Origin: Citrobacter gillenii | GTDB taxonomy: Bacteria > Pseudomonadota > Gammaproteobacteria > Enterobacterales > Enterobacteriaceae | Assembly (NCBI RefSeq): GCF_013337685.1 | Contig: NZ_SUQN01000008.1 | Location: forward strand, 62,001 to 126,000 | Reading direction: 5' to 3' | DNA: 64,000 bases | Notes under the pieces: model-generated | The model's database searches: none | Told to the model about the DNA's origin: nothing | The model's input: the letters and a program-made list of their open reading frames with translations, nothing else | Part shown: positions 37,020 through 46,270 of the stretch, piece after piece | How positions within the stretch are numbered: the first letter of the stretch is position 1 | How the letters are laid out: every line of letters starts with the position of its first letter | Translations under genes and position numbers: made by a program

Positions 37020-38306
37020 TTAGATCTGAACCTTAGCTGTAAGCATAATCATAGAATTATCATAACCTAGCGTTCTGATGACTTCCTGATTGTCGTTGGG
37101 ACCGATATAAAACGAGTCAGTATCCTTATTAGAATTCAATGTATCTAACTGATATTTAATTGCAAAATTCACCGACGGCGTGTAGTCATAGCTCATCGTT
37201 ACGCTAAATACACCCCTTTTATCATGGCGATCCTTGTTCTGTTTTTTATAGTCCTCCATGGTGTATGCATAGTCGAGGAGGGTAGAAAAGCGATTACCCA
37301 ACCAAAAATGCTGGTAAGAAATCCCATATTCAGTAACTAAAATATAGCCACCAACTTCCGACGGGTCTTTAATACTTTGCGACGAACGCGCGGTGAAAAC
37401 AGACTGCTGTAACGGTTTCCACTCCCCTTTTATATCCCAGTTTAGACCATTAAAATCATGCGAATTTGGATCGTTTTCAAATGTTTTGTACAACCATGAA
37501 ATATTCATGTCGACATTCGTTTTACCCGTCAACTGCGATTTCAGGCCGTAAAGCAAATAGTATTCATTACTGTCTTTTTCTGAGTTGTTATCGTAATGAC
37601 GCTGGTTAGTAATAAAGCTATAGCGAAAACGTGTTCTCGACGTGTACTGGTCAAATATCTCCGCAACCAGGCTATTTTCATGCCATTCCTGCTGCTGAAT
37701 GTAAGTGTAAAAATCTTCACTGGTATCCTGAACATCCGACGTATTACCGAACGTCAGCTTTTTGTATAACAACGCCAGTTCCGCTTTACCGCGCCCATCC
37801 GGCGCGCCGTAGCTGTAACGCAGTTCACTGTTGATAAAATTGGTCGTCAGTGGAGATTTAATCCCATACTGGCGAAACTGGCTTGGCAAAAAACCCTCAG
37901 TAATATCGCGACCACGATCTTCATGCCCAAGCGAATCTTCCAGATTCAGGGTTAGGCCGTGCATTTGTCCGTAACGCCAGGCACCGTTAAAACGGAAAAA
38001 ATGATCGTTGTAGTTATCCGCAGAATCGCTGGAGTAGTGGCGATAATCCCCCGAATACATCAGCAAATACGTATCCTGACCGCGCTCGCCGATCATACTC
38101 AGCACGGGCGCAGCACTCTGAAAGGCGGAACCTTTCGCATCGCGGTTATGTGGCTGATATGTCACGTTATCATCATAACCATAATCCACAGCAACCTTGC
38201 CCTGGAAGTCGATCCCCGCAAAGCCAATGTGTGATTTCGGTGTCAGATCAGCCCATGCGGACTGCGATATCACGATCCCGGTAATAACGAGTATTTTAGT
38301 ATGCAT
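37020..38306 (-). CDS. Outer-membrane beta-barrel protein, EpsL/GumB-partner type
   Basis: 428 residues with a signal peptide (ILVITGIVISQSAWA, cleavage after Ala19) followed by alternating aromatic/polar strands (for example VAVDYGYDDNVTY, RFRYSFITNQRHY, VTMSYDYTPSVNF) typical of an outer-membrane barrel with about 16-18 strands. Such barrels accompany short Wza proteins in methanolan-type loci, where they are the likely exit pore. The ATG at 38306 is preferred because it gives a normal signal peptide; a TTG at 38318 is possible. It overlaps the WcaJ-like gene by 11 bases. Confidence 0.78.
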   Translation of the reverse strand: MHTKILVITGIVISQSAWADLTPKSHIGFAGIDFQGKVAVDYGYDDNVTYQPHNRDAKGSAFQSAAPVLSMIGERGQDTYLLMYSGDYRHYSSDSADNYNDHFFRFNGAWRYGQMHGLTLNLEDSLGHEDRGRDITEGFLPSQFRQYGIKSPLTTNFINSELRYSYGAPDGRGKAELALLYKKLTFGNTSDVQDTSEDFYTYIQQQEWHENSLVAEIFDQYTSRTRFRYSFITNQRHYDNNSEKDSNEYYLLYGLKSQLTGKTNVDMNISWLYKTFENDPNSHDFNGLNWDIKGEWKPLQQSVFTARSSQSIKDPSEVGGYILVTEYGISYQHFWLGNRFSTLLDYAYTMEDYKKQNKDRHDKRGVFSVTMSYDYTPSVNFAIKYQLDTLNSNKDTDSFYIGPNDNQEVIRTLGYDNSMIMLTAKVQI

Positions 38307-39711
38307 TCTTACCGACAAATCCTTTGAAAATAGTTTTAATAATAATTTTTATATCCAACCATAATGACCAGTTTTGAATATATTCAATGTCATACTGGAC
38401 ACGTTTTTCCATCTTATAGAGCGCATCGATTTCCCCACGAAACCCGTTAATCTGCGCGAGACCGGTGATCCCTGGCTTCACTTTATGGCGGATCATGTAA
38501 TTTTCGACCTGCTTACGGTACTGCTCGTTATGCGTAACCGCATGCGGTCTGGGACCGACAATCGACATACTGCCCTGCAACACATTAATAAATTGCGGCA
38601 GTTCATCGAGCGAGGTGCGACGTAAAAAACTACCGAATTTCGTCACCCGTGGATCGTTCTTCGTAGCCTGAATAACGGTGTCAGAATTCTCCATCACCCG
38701 CATTGAGCGAAACTTCCAGACCTTAATTTTTTGCCCACTCAGACCATAGCGGTCTTGTTTGAAAAATACCGGGCCGCGCGAGGTGAGTTTGATCCCAATG
38801 GCGATGACTAGCATCAGTGAGGAGATCATCACCATAATGAGACTCCCGAGTACCAGATCTTCAGTCCGCTTAATAAACGATCCTGCACCTTCAAACGGCG
38901 AGCTAAAAATGCCGATGGTTTGCAGGTTGTGGATCGAGCGCAGCTTGGACATATTGTTACTGTAGGTATAAAAGTCAGGCACAATATAGGTATCGACCGT
39001 GGTATCAGACATCATCGCCAAAAAATGACGAATGCGCTGTAACGCCACCATCGGTAGCGCAATATAGATCTCATCTATATTCCCATTTTTGGCTTCTTCA
39101 ACTAAATTAATGACCGAGCCGCGAAAGGGGCTTTTTATTTTATCAACCACATCGCCACAACGATCTGGACTGCGCTCATCATAAAATGCCAAGTCTAACT
39201 TGATGTTGGCGTATTCCGTAGTCAACGCATTTTCCGCCGCCAGACCATTCTCGGTCAGGCCAATAACGGCAACGCGAATATGTTTCTTGGCTGAGTATTT
39301 AAAAAGAAAAAAACGAATAAAATAAAGGACAGGTAGTGGAATAAAATACCAAATGACAATAGCTGAACAAAAAGGCGGATCCAGTGCATTCAGATCCCCC
39401 AGCGACTGAGGATCCGCAATGGTCATACGAACCCACTCATTACAGAAAATGGCCAGTAGCGTACACGCCAGCAGTCTCTTTTGGTTGCGCAAGCTAATGG
39501 TTTTGATCTTCTGCTGGTACATTTTTGTGTATTCAGCAAACAACAAAAACAGAAGTGAGAAGATCACACTGAGGATTACAATCGTCGAAAACGGCAGCAT
39601 GCCTAGCAGTTTTGCGCTAAAAATTAGAGTAAAATTGATGACAAGGAAATCGACCAGTTTTATATAAACTGGATATCCTTGACTGCTAATCTTTAGCGAA
39701 TTTTTAAGCAT
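38296..39711 (-). CDS. WcaJ-like undecaprenyl-phosphate glucose phosphotransferase
   Basis: 471-residue polyprenol phosphate hexose-1-phosphate transferase. Four N-terminal membrane segments are followed by a CoA-binding-like fold (HIRVAVIGLTENGLAAENAL, around 142-161), a fifth hydrophobic segment (around 290-310) and the catalytic bacterial sugar transferase domain with KVWKFRSMRV, SLDELPQFINVL and SIVGPRPHAV. The C-terminus FKGFVGKNAY is WcaJ-like. It attaches the first sugar phosphate, probably glucose, to the lipid carrier. It is the first gene of the exopolysaccharide unit, so its promoter should lie in 39712-40007. Confidence 0.92.
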   Translation of the reverse strand: MLKNSLKISSQGYPVYIKLVDFLVINFTLIFSAKLLGMLPFSTIVILSVIFSLLFLLFAEYTKMYQQKIKTISLRNQKRLLACTLLAIFCNEWVRMTIADPQSLGDLNALDPPFCSAIVIWYFIPLPVLYFIRFFLFKYSAKKHIRVAVIGLTENGLAAENALTTEYANIKLDLAFYDERSPDRCGDVVDKIKSPFRGSVINLVEEAKNGNIDEIYIALPMVALQRIRHFLAMMSDTTVDTYIVPDFYTYSNNMSKLRSIHNLQTIGIFSSPFEGAGSFIKRTEDLVLGSLIMVMISSLMLVIAIGIKLTSRGPVFFKQDRYGLSGQKIKVWKFRSMRVMENSDTVIQATKNDPRVTKFGSFLRRTSLDELPQFINVLQGSMSIVGPRPHAVTHNEQYRKQVENYMIRHKVKPGITGLAQINGFRGEIDALYKMEKRVQYDIEYIQNWSLWLDIKIIIKTIFKGFVGKNAY

Positions 39712-40007
39712 ATCTCAGCCTATTATCGATTGATTTTAATTATTTTTTTATCGCTTGATATGGCTAATTATATCACAAGCTCAAAAATCGCAATGTCGGA
39801 GTGTCAGCAAATGTAATTACTAGTATTACAAATTGTGACTACAGTCTCATGAAAAATTCATACCCACTTGATTTAATTGAATATTATTTTCATGACCATT
39901 TGATTTTTATTATTAGAAATATATGATTATCTACAACGGATATATTATTGACAGATAACCATTCGTCGACTAGCAAAATAGGTTATGCCTGATTATTTTT
40001 AGCTGCT
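39712..40007. promoter_or_regulatory. A+T-rich region upstream of the exopolysaccharide unit
   Basis: About 296 bases between wcaJ-like and tctE, both on the minus strand. It is strikingly A+T-rich. I find no JUMPstart/ops element (GGCGGTAG), which often precedes long polysaccharide operons. A partial palindrome of TAATTACTAG/TAGTATTA type sits around 39816-39830. The promoter of the long minus-strand unit is expected here, possibly silenced by H-NS/StpA given the composition; that is inference. Confidence 0.4.
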
Positions 40008-41420
40008 TTAACCCGCGACGCATAAAAACCGCACCCGCACGCCTAACCCTCCCAGAGTTTCACTGCGCGACAGTTGTGGGTGCGTGCGGTGCAGGCGAGC
40101 AATATCATTGACCAGCGCCAGCCCAATCCCCGCCCCGGGAACATTGTCCACATTATCCAGGCGATGAAACGGTAACAGCGCCTGATGCACCCGATCGTCA
40201 TCAATACCGGGGCCACTGTCTTCAACCACCAGCACCACGCTTTCTCCCTCACGCAGCAGCCGGGCGGTGACCATTCCCTGTGCAGGCGTGTATTTCAGCG
40301 CATTATCCAGCAGATTTCCGCACAGTTCGCCGAGCAAAACATCATCCCCTTCAATCCACACCGCCTCTTGTTCCCCTTCATAGCCGAGATCGATGGCTTT
40401 GCTGCGCGCCTGCGCCAGGCGGGTAAAACAGCTGGTTTGCACCACCTCAAACAGATTGACCGGTGAAAAGTGTCTTTCTCCCTGCTCTTTGCGCTTCACG
40501 GCAGAAAGCTGTAACAATCGCTCCGTCAATTGAATGGTGCTGTCGAGCGTAGTGCTCATGGCCTGTAAACTCTCATACCACTGCTGCGGCTGCGGGCTAG
40601 CAAGGGCTACCGCAGCCTGCGTTTTTAGCACCGCCAGCGGGGTTTTTAACTGATGAGAAGCATCTGCGCTGAACCGCTCCTGGCGCGATATCAGTGCGCG
40701 TAGCCGGTCAATGTAGCGATTGAAGGCCACGATCAGCAAACGAGTTTCCGACCACGGCAGCAGCTCCGGCAGTGGCGTCAGCAGCCCCGGCTCGCGGCGT
40801 ACCATCAGTGATGACAACTGGCGCATCGGGCGTAATACCCGTCGCAGCAGCCAGCCGACCAGCACCAGCGTCAGCAGTACCAGCAGCCCCTGGGATACCC
40901 AGGATGAGAACAGCAGCTGTCGCGCCAGATAGCGTCGTGATTGCAGCGTTTCGGCGACATAAATCTCCGCCATACCGACAATCCCGCCTTCATTCACCGG
41001 CTGGAGCAGGCGTGCCACACGAATAGCCTCCCCGCGATATTCAGTATGATAAAACCACGCCAGCGCCGGGTATAGCCGGGTGCGCGAGGTGGAAGGCGGC
41101 ATCGCTGGCAAATCGTCATAGCCGGAAATGACCTTCCCCGTCGGATCCACCACCTTGTAGTACAGCCGATCGTTCATGTTCAGCTCAAAGCTGTCCAGTA
41201 CCACCCACGGTACGTTGACTTCCAGGCGTTTATTGCGCACCACCAGCCGCTCGGATACCGTTCTCGCCGATGAGAGCAGCGTCCGGTCATACGCCTGAGT
41301 CGCCGCCTGCAGGGCACTGACATAGCTGTTAAACGCCGACAGCCCCCACAGCAGTAGCAGCGGTAAGCCAAGGAACATCAGCAGTTGCAGATACAGCGAC
41401 TGCGGCTTAACCCACTTCAT
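40008..41420 (-). CDS. tctE: Sensor histidine kinase TctE
   Basis: 470-residue kinase that senses tricarboxylates and phosphorylates TctD. Two membrane segments (around 13-30 and 168-188) flank a periplasmic sensor; the dimerisation/phospho-acceptor region is FSADASHQLKTPLAVLKT (His around 262) and the ATPase domain has N- and G-boxes (LLDNALKYTPAQG, VVEDSGPGID, GAGIGLALV). The start at 41420 gives a normal N-terminus and a 14-base overlap with tctD, the usual arrangement. It is divergent from the tctCBA transporter genes. Confidence 0.93.
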   Translation of the reverse strand: MKWVKPQSLYLQLLMFLGLPLLLLWGLSAFNSYVSALQAATQAYDRTLLSSARTVSERLVVRNKRLEVNVPWVVLDSFELNMNDRLYYKVVDPTGKVISGYDDLPAMPPSTSRTRLYPALAWFYHTEYRGEAIRVARLLQPVNEGGIVGMAEIYVAETLQSRRYLARQLLFSSWVSQGLLVLLTLVLVGWLLRRVLRPMRQLSSLMVRREPGLLTPLPELLPWSETRLLIVAFNRYIDRLRALISRQERFSADASHQLKTPLAVLKTQAAVALASPQPQQWYESLQAMSTTLDSTIQLTERLLQLSAVKRKEQGERHFSPVNLFEVVQTSCFTRLAQARSKAIDLGYEGEQEAVWIEGDDVLLGELCGNLLDNALKYTPAQGMVTARLLREGESVVLVVEDSGPGIDDDRVHQALLPFHRLDNVDNVPGAGIGLALVNDIARLHRTHPQLSRSETLGGLGVRVRFLCVAG

Positions 41421-42081
41421 CACTGCGCTCCAGCACATAGCCCAGGCCGCGCAGGGTCGCGATACGCACGTCGCTGCCGTTCAGTTTTTTACGCAAACGG
41501 TGGATGTAAAGTTCAATACTTTCGGGGCTGACCTCATCGCTCAGGCTGAAGACCTGTTCAAACAACTGCTGGCGCGAGACCGGACGCAACCGTCGATACA
41601 TCAGCACCGTCAGCAGCGCCTGTTCGCGCGGCGTCAGCGCCAGCGGTTGTCCCTGCAGCAGAAAATAACCCTCATCATGAAACGCCAGCTCACCGAGTTG
41701 CTGTATACCCTGCACTTGCCCCGCGCTACGCCGCAGCAGCGCCCGCAGCCTGGCATCCAGCTCTTCAAGCTCAAACGGTTTTGCCAGGTAATCATCCGCA
41801 CCGGCGTTAAGCCCTTTTACCCGATCCGCCACCGCACTACGTGCTGTCAGCAGCAAAACGGGAAGTGTTTGCCCGCGCTTACGCAGCCGCTGAACCACCT
41901 CAAGACCGTCCAGCCCAGGCATATTGATGTCCAGCACCGCCAGCGCATAGGTTTCACTGTGTAACAGGTGATCGGCCGCCAGACCATCAAACACGCAGTC
42001 AACGGCAAAACCGTTTTGCACCAGCGCTTTCTCCAGCCAGTGAGCGAGCTCACGGTTATCTTCCGCTAATAAGAGACGCAT
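41407..42081 (-). CDS. tctD: Response regulator TctD
   Basis: 224-residue OmpR-family regulator of the tricarboxylate transporter. The receiver domain has the acidic pocket (LLLAEDN, AVLDINMPGLDG with the phospho-Asp near 51, and Lys in YLAKPF near 101). The winged-helix domain carries SPESIELYIHRLRKKL (around 183-198). It is encoded with tctE and divergent from tctC across a 152-base promoter region. Family length and context leave little doubt. Confidence 0.94.
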   Translation of the reverse strand: MRLLLAEDNRELAHWLEKALVQNGFAVDCVFDGLAADHLLHSETYALAVLDINMPGLDGLEVVQRLRKRGQTLPVLLLTARSAVADRVKGLNAGADDYLAKPFELEELDARLRALLRRSAGQVQGIQQLGELAFHDEGYFLLQGQPLALTPREQALLTVLMYRRLRPVSRQQLFEQVFSLSDEVSPESIELYIHRLRKKLNGSDVRIATLRGLGYVLERSDEVG

Positions 42082-42233
42082 ATCACATCCTGTAAAGTTT
42101 CTGCCGCATTGAAAGGGAATTGAAAGGTTAATGTTTTAACAATCACGCAACCGAACTGCTACACATCGGCTCACATAATCACAAAAATAATCTTCCGTAC
42201 CCGAAATCCGGTCATCCGGCGTGAGGATAAATA
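42082..42233. promoter_or_regulatory. tctD-tctC divergent promoter region
   Basis: 152 bases between divergent regulator and transporter genes. An imperfect repeat, TGAAAGG/GTTAATG near 42110-42140 and ATAATC(A/T) near 42174-42195, may be TctD binding sites, but I cannot define them. A GAGGATAAATA ribosome-binding site precedes tctC. Confidence 0.4.
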
Positions 42234-43211
42234 ATGAAAAAACAATTACTTCGTACCCTTACTGCAAGCATGTTACTGATGAGTACCTCTGTTCTGGCGG
42301 AACAAGCGCCTTCACGCACCGAATGTATCGCCCCGGCAAAACCCGGCGGCGGTTTTGACCTCACCTGTAAGCTGATTCAGGTGAGCATGATGGAAACCGG
42401 CGCCATCGAAAAACCGATGCGCGTGACCTATATGCCTGGCGGCGTCGGGGCGGTCGCCTATAACGCCATCGTCGCCCAACGCCCTGCCGAAGCAGGCACC
42501 GTGGTGGCCTTCTCCGGCGGGTCGCTGCTGAACCTGTCGCAGGGTAAATTTGGCCGTTATGGCGTCGACGATGTGCGCTGGCTGGCAAGCGTCGGCACCG
42601 ACTACGGCATGATTGCCGTGCGCAACGATGCCCCATGGAAAACGCTGAAAGACCTGCTGACGGCCATGGAGAAAGATCCCAACAGCGTAGTGATTGGCGC
42701 CGGTGCCTCTATTGGCAGTCAGGACTGGATGAAGTCGGCGCTGCTGGCGCAAAAAGCCAACGTCGATCCGCATAAGATGCGTTACGTGGCGTTTGAGGGC
42801 GGCGGTGAACCGGTCACGGCGCTGATGGGCAATCACGTGCAGGTGGTCTCCGGCGATCTCAGCGAGATGGTGCCCTACCTCAACGGCGACAAAATCCGCG
42901 TCCTGGCGGTGTTCTCCGACCAGCGTTTACCGGGTCAGTTAGCCAATGTGCCCACCGCCAAAGAGCAGGGATATGACCTCGTGTGGCCGATTATCCGCGG
43001 CTTCTACGTCGGACCCAAAGTCAGCGACGCCGAGTATCAATGGTGGGTGGACGCCTTTGCCAAACTCCAGCAAACCGATGAATTTAAAAAGCAACGCGAT
43101 CTTCGCGGTCTGTTTGAATTCAACATGAGTGGGCAACAACTCGACGCCTACGTGAAGAAGCAGGTCACCGATTATCGTGAGCAGGCAAAAGCCTTCGGTC
43201 TGGCTAAATAA
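42234..43211 (+). CDS. tctC: Periplasmic tricarboxylate-binding protein TctC
   Basis: 325 residues with a signal peptide (LLRTLTASMLLMSTSVLA, cleavage near residue 22). It belongs to the TTT/Bug solute-binding family, with KPGGGFDLTCKL (around 37-48) as the carboxylate-binding loop and GASIGSQDWM (around 159-168). It captures citrate, isocitrate or tricarballylate and delivers it to TctAB. It is first in tctCBA, with a 14-base gap to tctB. Confidence 0.94.
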   Translation: MKKQLLRTLTASMLLMSTSVLAEQAPSRTECIAPAKPGGGFDLTCKLIQVSMMETGAIEKPMRVTYMPGGVGAVAYNAIVAQRPAEAGTVVAFSGGSLLNLSQGKFGRYGVDDVRWLASVGTDYGMIAVRNDAPWKTLKDLLTAMEKDPNSVVIGAGASIGSQDWMKSALLAQKANVDPHKMRYVAFEGGGEPVTALMGNHVQVVSGDLSEMVPYLNGDKIRVLAVFSDQRLPGQLANVPTAKEQGYDLVWPIIRGFYVGPKVSDAEYQWWVDAFAKLQQTDEFKKQRDLRGLFEFNMSGQQLDAYVKKQVTDYREQAKAFGLAK

Positions 43212-43225
43212 GCGCAGGGGCAACA

Positions 43226-43660
43226 ATGATGAGCGATCGTATTTTTGCGGGTATCTGGCTGTTGCTCTGTATAGCCGGGCTGTTCGTGGCCTGGCAAATA
43301 ACCAGCGAATACAGCTATGAGCCGGTCGGCCCGCGTCCCTTTCCGCTGGGCATTATCGGCCTGATGTTGCTGTGCGCCGTGGCGTTACTCCTGCGCCACC
43401 CGGACACCATCAGCTGGCCTCGTCGCCACGTACTGCAAAAGCTGCTGACGATGGTGATTATTCTGTTTATGTACGCCTGGGGATTCGAGTGGCTGGGCTT
43501 TCCCATTGCCACCGCCATTCTCACCGTGGTGATTGGCCTGCTGTTCGGGGCCACCATCCCGGCGGCGGGTATTTCCGGGTCGGTTCTTGGCATTCTGCTG
43601 TGGTATGCCTTCGATCGGCTGCTTGACGTCACCTTACCTCTCGGCGCCTGGCTGAGTTAA
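43226..43660 (+). CDS. tctB: Tricarboxylate transporter small membrane subunit TctB
   Basis: 144-residue protein with four predicted membrane segments, the usual size and topology of the small TTT subunit. It starts at ATGATG (43226 or 43229), with CAGGGG upstream fitting either. It lies between tctC and tctA with short spacers, in the standard order. It is required with TctA for Na+-dependent uptake in the known Salmonella system. Confidence 0.9.
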   Translation: MMSDRIFAGIWLLLCIAGLFVAWQITSEYSYEPVGPRPFPLGIIGLMLLCAVALLLRHPDTISWPRRHVLQKLLTMVIILFMYAWGFEWLGFPIATAILTVVIGLLFGATIPAAGISGSVLGILLWYAFDRLLDVTLPLGAWLS

Positions 43661-43670
43661 CGGAGAAACG

Positions 43671-45185
43671 ATGGATACCTGGATATATCTTTCTCAGGGT
43701 TTTGCGGTGGCGATGACGCCGGAAAACCTGGTCATTGCGCTGATCGGCTGTTTTGTTGGCACCATTGTCGGGCTGTTGCCGGGGCTAGGCCCCATTAACG
43801 GCGTGGCGATCCTGCTGCCGCTGGCTTTTGCGTTGCACCTGCCCGCAGAATCCGCGCTGATCCTGCTGGCGACCGTTTACATCGGCTGCGAATACGGCGG
43901 GCGAATCTCGTCGATTTTGCTGAACGTGCCCGGCGATGCCGCCGCTATTATGACCGCCCTCGACGGCTACCCGATGGCGCAGCAAGGACGCGGCGGCGTG
44001 GCACTCTCTATCTCGGCGGTCAGCTCTTTCTTTGGCTCGCTGATCGCCATCGGCGGCATCATTCTGTTTGCTCCGGCACTGGCTCAATGGTCGCTGGCCT
44101 TCGGTCCGGCAGAATACTTTGCCTTAATGGTCTTCGCCATTGCTTGCCTCGGCAGCATGATGGCGCAAAACCCGCTGAAATCCTTTCTGGCAGCGCTGAT
44201 CGGTCTTGGCCTTGCGACTGTCGGCGTAGACGCCAACACCGGGGTATATCGCTTCACCTTTGACAGTGTCCATCTCTCCGACGGCGTGCAGTTTATCGTG
44301 GTGGTGATTGGACTGTTCTCTGTCTCAGAAATCCTGTTAATGCTGGAACATACCAGCAGCGGTCAGGCGCTGGTACGTAAAACCGGCCGCATGATGTTCA
44401 ACGCCAAAGAAGGTGCGCAATGCGTGGGCGCGACGCTGCGCTCGTCGGTGATAGGCTTTTTTGTCGGCGTGTTGCCTGGCGCCGGGGCGACCATCGCCAG
44501 CGCCATCACCTACATGACCGAGAAAAAGCTCAGCGGTAACAGCGACAGCTTCGGTAAAGGGGATATTCGCGGCGTTGCCGCACCGGAGGCTGCAAATAAC
44601 GCCTCGGCCTGCGGCTCGTTTATTCCGATGCTGACGCTCGGCGTGCCTGGCTCCGGCACCACGGCGGTGATGATGGGCGCGCTGACGCTGTACAACATCA
44701 CCCCGGGCCCGGCAATGTTTACCGAGCAACCGGACATCGTCTGGGGATTGATTGCGGCACTGCTGATTGCCAACGTGATGCTGCTGGTGATGAACATCCC
44801 GCTGATCGGTCTGTTTACCCGCATGTTGACCATCCCGCTGTGGTTTTTGGTGCCGGCCATCGCTGCGGTCTCCGCTGTCGGTGTGTACGCGGTACACAGT
44901 ACGACGTTCGATCTGGTGCTGATGGTCGGGCTCGGCGTCTTCGGCTACATTTTGCGTAAAATGCACTTCCCGATGTCGCCGTTGATTTTGGGCTTTGTAC
45001 TGGGCGAAATGCTGGAGCAGAACCTGCGCCGCGCGCTGTCGATCAGCAACGGCAGTATGGATATTCTGTGGGCCAGCGGCGTGGCAAAAGTCCTGCTGGC
45101 GATGGCGGTGATGGTTATCGTGCTCCCACCGGTGCTGCGCCTGATCCGCAAGCGCAACCGCAAACCGCAGGTGGATATCGGCTAA
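43671..45185 (+). CDS. tctA: Tricarboxylate transporter large membrane subunit TctA
   Basis: 504-residue inner-membrane protein with about 12 segments. The conserved family loop GLLPGLGPINGVAILLPLAF (around 37-56) and its second-half counterpart GVLPGAGATIASAI (around 266-279), plus LGVPGSGTTAVMMGAL, form the substrate site. It is the last gene of tctCBA and ends before a BIME that separates it from the convergent lysR-type gene. Confidence 0.94.
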   Translation: MDTWIYLSQGFAVAMTPENLVIALIGCFVGTIVGLLPGLGPINGVAILLPLAFALHLPAESALILLATVYIGCEYGGRISSILLNVPGDAAAIMTALDGYPMAQQGRGGVALSISAVSSFFGSLIAIGGIILFAPALAQWSLAFGPAEYFALMVFAIACLGSMMAQNPLKSFLAALIGLGLATVGVDANTGVYRFTFDSVHLSDGVQFIVVVIGLFSVSEILLMLEHTSSGQALVRKTGRMMFNAKEGAQCVGATLRSSVIGFFVGVLPGAGATIASAITYMTEKKLSGNSDSFGKGDIRGVAAPEAANNASACGSFIPMLTLGVPGSGTTAVMMGALTLYNITPGPAMFTEQPDIVWGLIAALLIANVMLLVMNIPLIGLFTRMLTIPLWFLVPAIAAVSAVGVYAVHSTTFDLVLMVGLGVFGYILRKMHFPMSPLILGFVLGEMLEQNLRRALSISNGSMDILWASGVAKVLLAMAVMVIVLPPVLRLIRKRNRKPQVDIG

Positions 45186-45188
45186 TAA

Positions 45189-45272
45189 TAGGCCGGATGG
45201 GGCGCTGACGCGTCTAGTCCGGCCTACAATAGCTACCTCCCGTAGGCCGGATTAGCGCAGCGCCATCCGGCA
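45189..45272. repeat. REP/BIME pair between tctA and lysR-type gene
   Basis: Two REP units, 45189-45228 (GGCCGGATGGGG ... AGTCCGGCC) and 45241-45272 (CGTAGGCCGGATTAGCG ... CATCCGGCATTT), inside a gap between convergent genes. They probably serve as 3'-end structures for both. Confidence 0.8.
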
Positions 45273-45281
45273 TTTTTATTT

Positions 45282-46172
45282 TCAGCGTAACCCCTGCGTG
45301 CCTTCCAGCATATGCTCGACAAACTGCGTCAGTTTCGGCAAGGGGCGTAAATCCTGACGCCACAGCAGATGAATCGGTCGCGGCTGTGGCGTAAAGCCCT
45401 CCAGCACTCGAACCAGTTTGCCGCTGGCAAGCTCGTCCGCCAGCAACACTTCCGGCTGCAACAGCAACCCCGCGCCCGCCACCGCCGCCATGCGCAGACC
45501 GTGACCATCGTTACAGCGCAGGATCGCATCGCGTTTCCATCTGACTTCACCTTCCATACCCGGCAACGTCCATTCGTTACGCGCCGTCCACACCGTGTGG
45601 GACAAGCACAGATGGTCCACCAGATCTGCAGGCGTCCGGGGCGTACCGTAACGCGCCAGATAGTCCGCTGACGCGCAGATCGCCATACTGTACGGGCACA
45701 GATATTTCGCCACCACATCCGTCTGGTGAATATCACCAATGCGGATCGCCAGATCGACCCCCTCGTTCACCAAATCCACCATCCGGTTAGTCAGATCCAG
45801 TTCAATACGCACCTCGGGCCAGCGTTGTAAAAAAGCCGCGGCCAGCGGCGAAACGACACAGGCGCCAAAAGACGTGGGCGCGCTGATGCGCAGCGTCCCC
45901 GCCGGTGCCAACCGCAGTCGTTCCACCGAGCGTTCGGCTATCGACACCTGTTCCAGCACCCGCCGGGCTTCCTCAACATAGACGCGCCCGGCGTCGGTCA
46001 GACTTTGGCGACGGGTGTTGCGCTCCAGTAACCGTGTACCGAGCTGCGCTTCCAGCAGTGCGATATATTTCCCTACCATCACCGCCGACATTTCCAGCCG
46101 CGTTGCCGCCCCGGTAAAGCTGCCGCTTTCCACCACGGCGATAAACGTTTCCATGCCGCGAAGCTTATCCAT
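45282..46172 (-). CDS. LysR-family transcriptional regulator
   Basis: 296 residues. The N-terminal winged helix reads METFIAVVESGSFTGAATRL followed by MSAVMVGKYIALLEAQLGTRLLERNTR (two short parts, residues 7-55). The effector domain follows with SAPTSFGACVVSPLAAAFL (around 96-114). It belongs to the group usually paired with a divergently encoded short-chain dehydrogenase, as here, 98 bases apart. It likely controls that gene; effector unknown. Confidence 0.9.
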   Translation of the reverse strand: MDKLRGMETFIAVVESGSFTGAATRLEMSAVMVGKYIALLEAQLGTRLLERNTRRQSLTDAGRVYVEEARRVLEQVSIAERSVERLRLAPAGTLRISAPTSFGACVVSPLAAAFLQRWPEVRIELDLTNRMVDLVNEGVDLAIRIGDIHQTDVVAKYLCPYSMAICASADYLARYGTPRTPADLVDHLCLSHTVWTARNEWTLPGMEGEVRWKRDAILRCNDGHGLRMAAVAGAGLLLQPEVLLADELASGKLVRVLEGFTPQPRPIHLLWRQDLRPLPKLTQFVEHMLEGTQGLR

Positions 46173-46270
46173 ATTACAAACCTCTGGTTAGCAATCATCT
46201 AACTTTTAGCCAGTTTATCCGATTTCATTTTCATTAAAGAATAGCGGCTCACACAATTGCGGAGGTGGTT

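Noticed and set aside
39712-40007. JUMPstart/ops element for RfaH before the exopolysaccharide operon
   Set aside because: No GGCGGTAG core was found on either strand in this gap.
44337-44966. 209-codon open frame antisense to tctA
   Set aside because: His/Arg-rich low-complexity translation typical of an antisense shadow of a G+C-rich gene; tctA is complete and intact.
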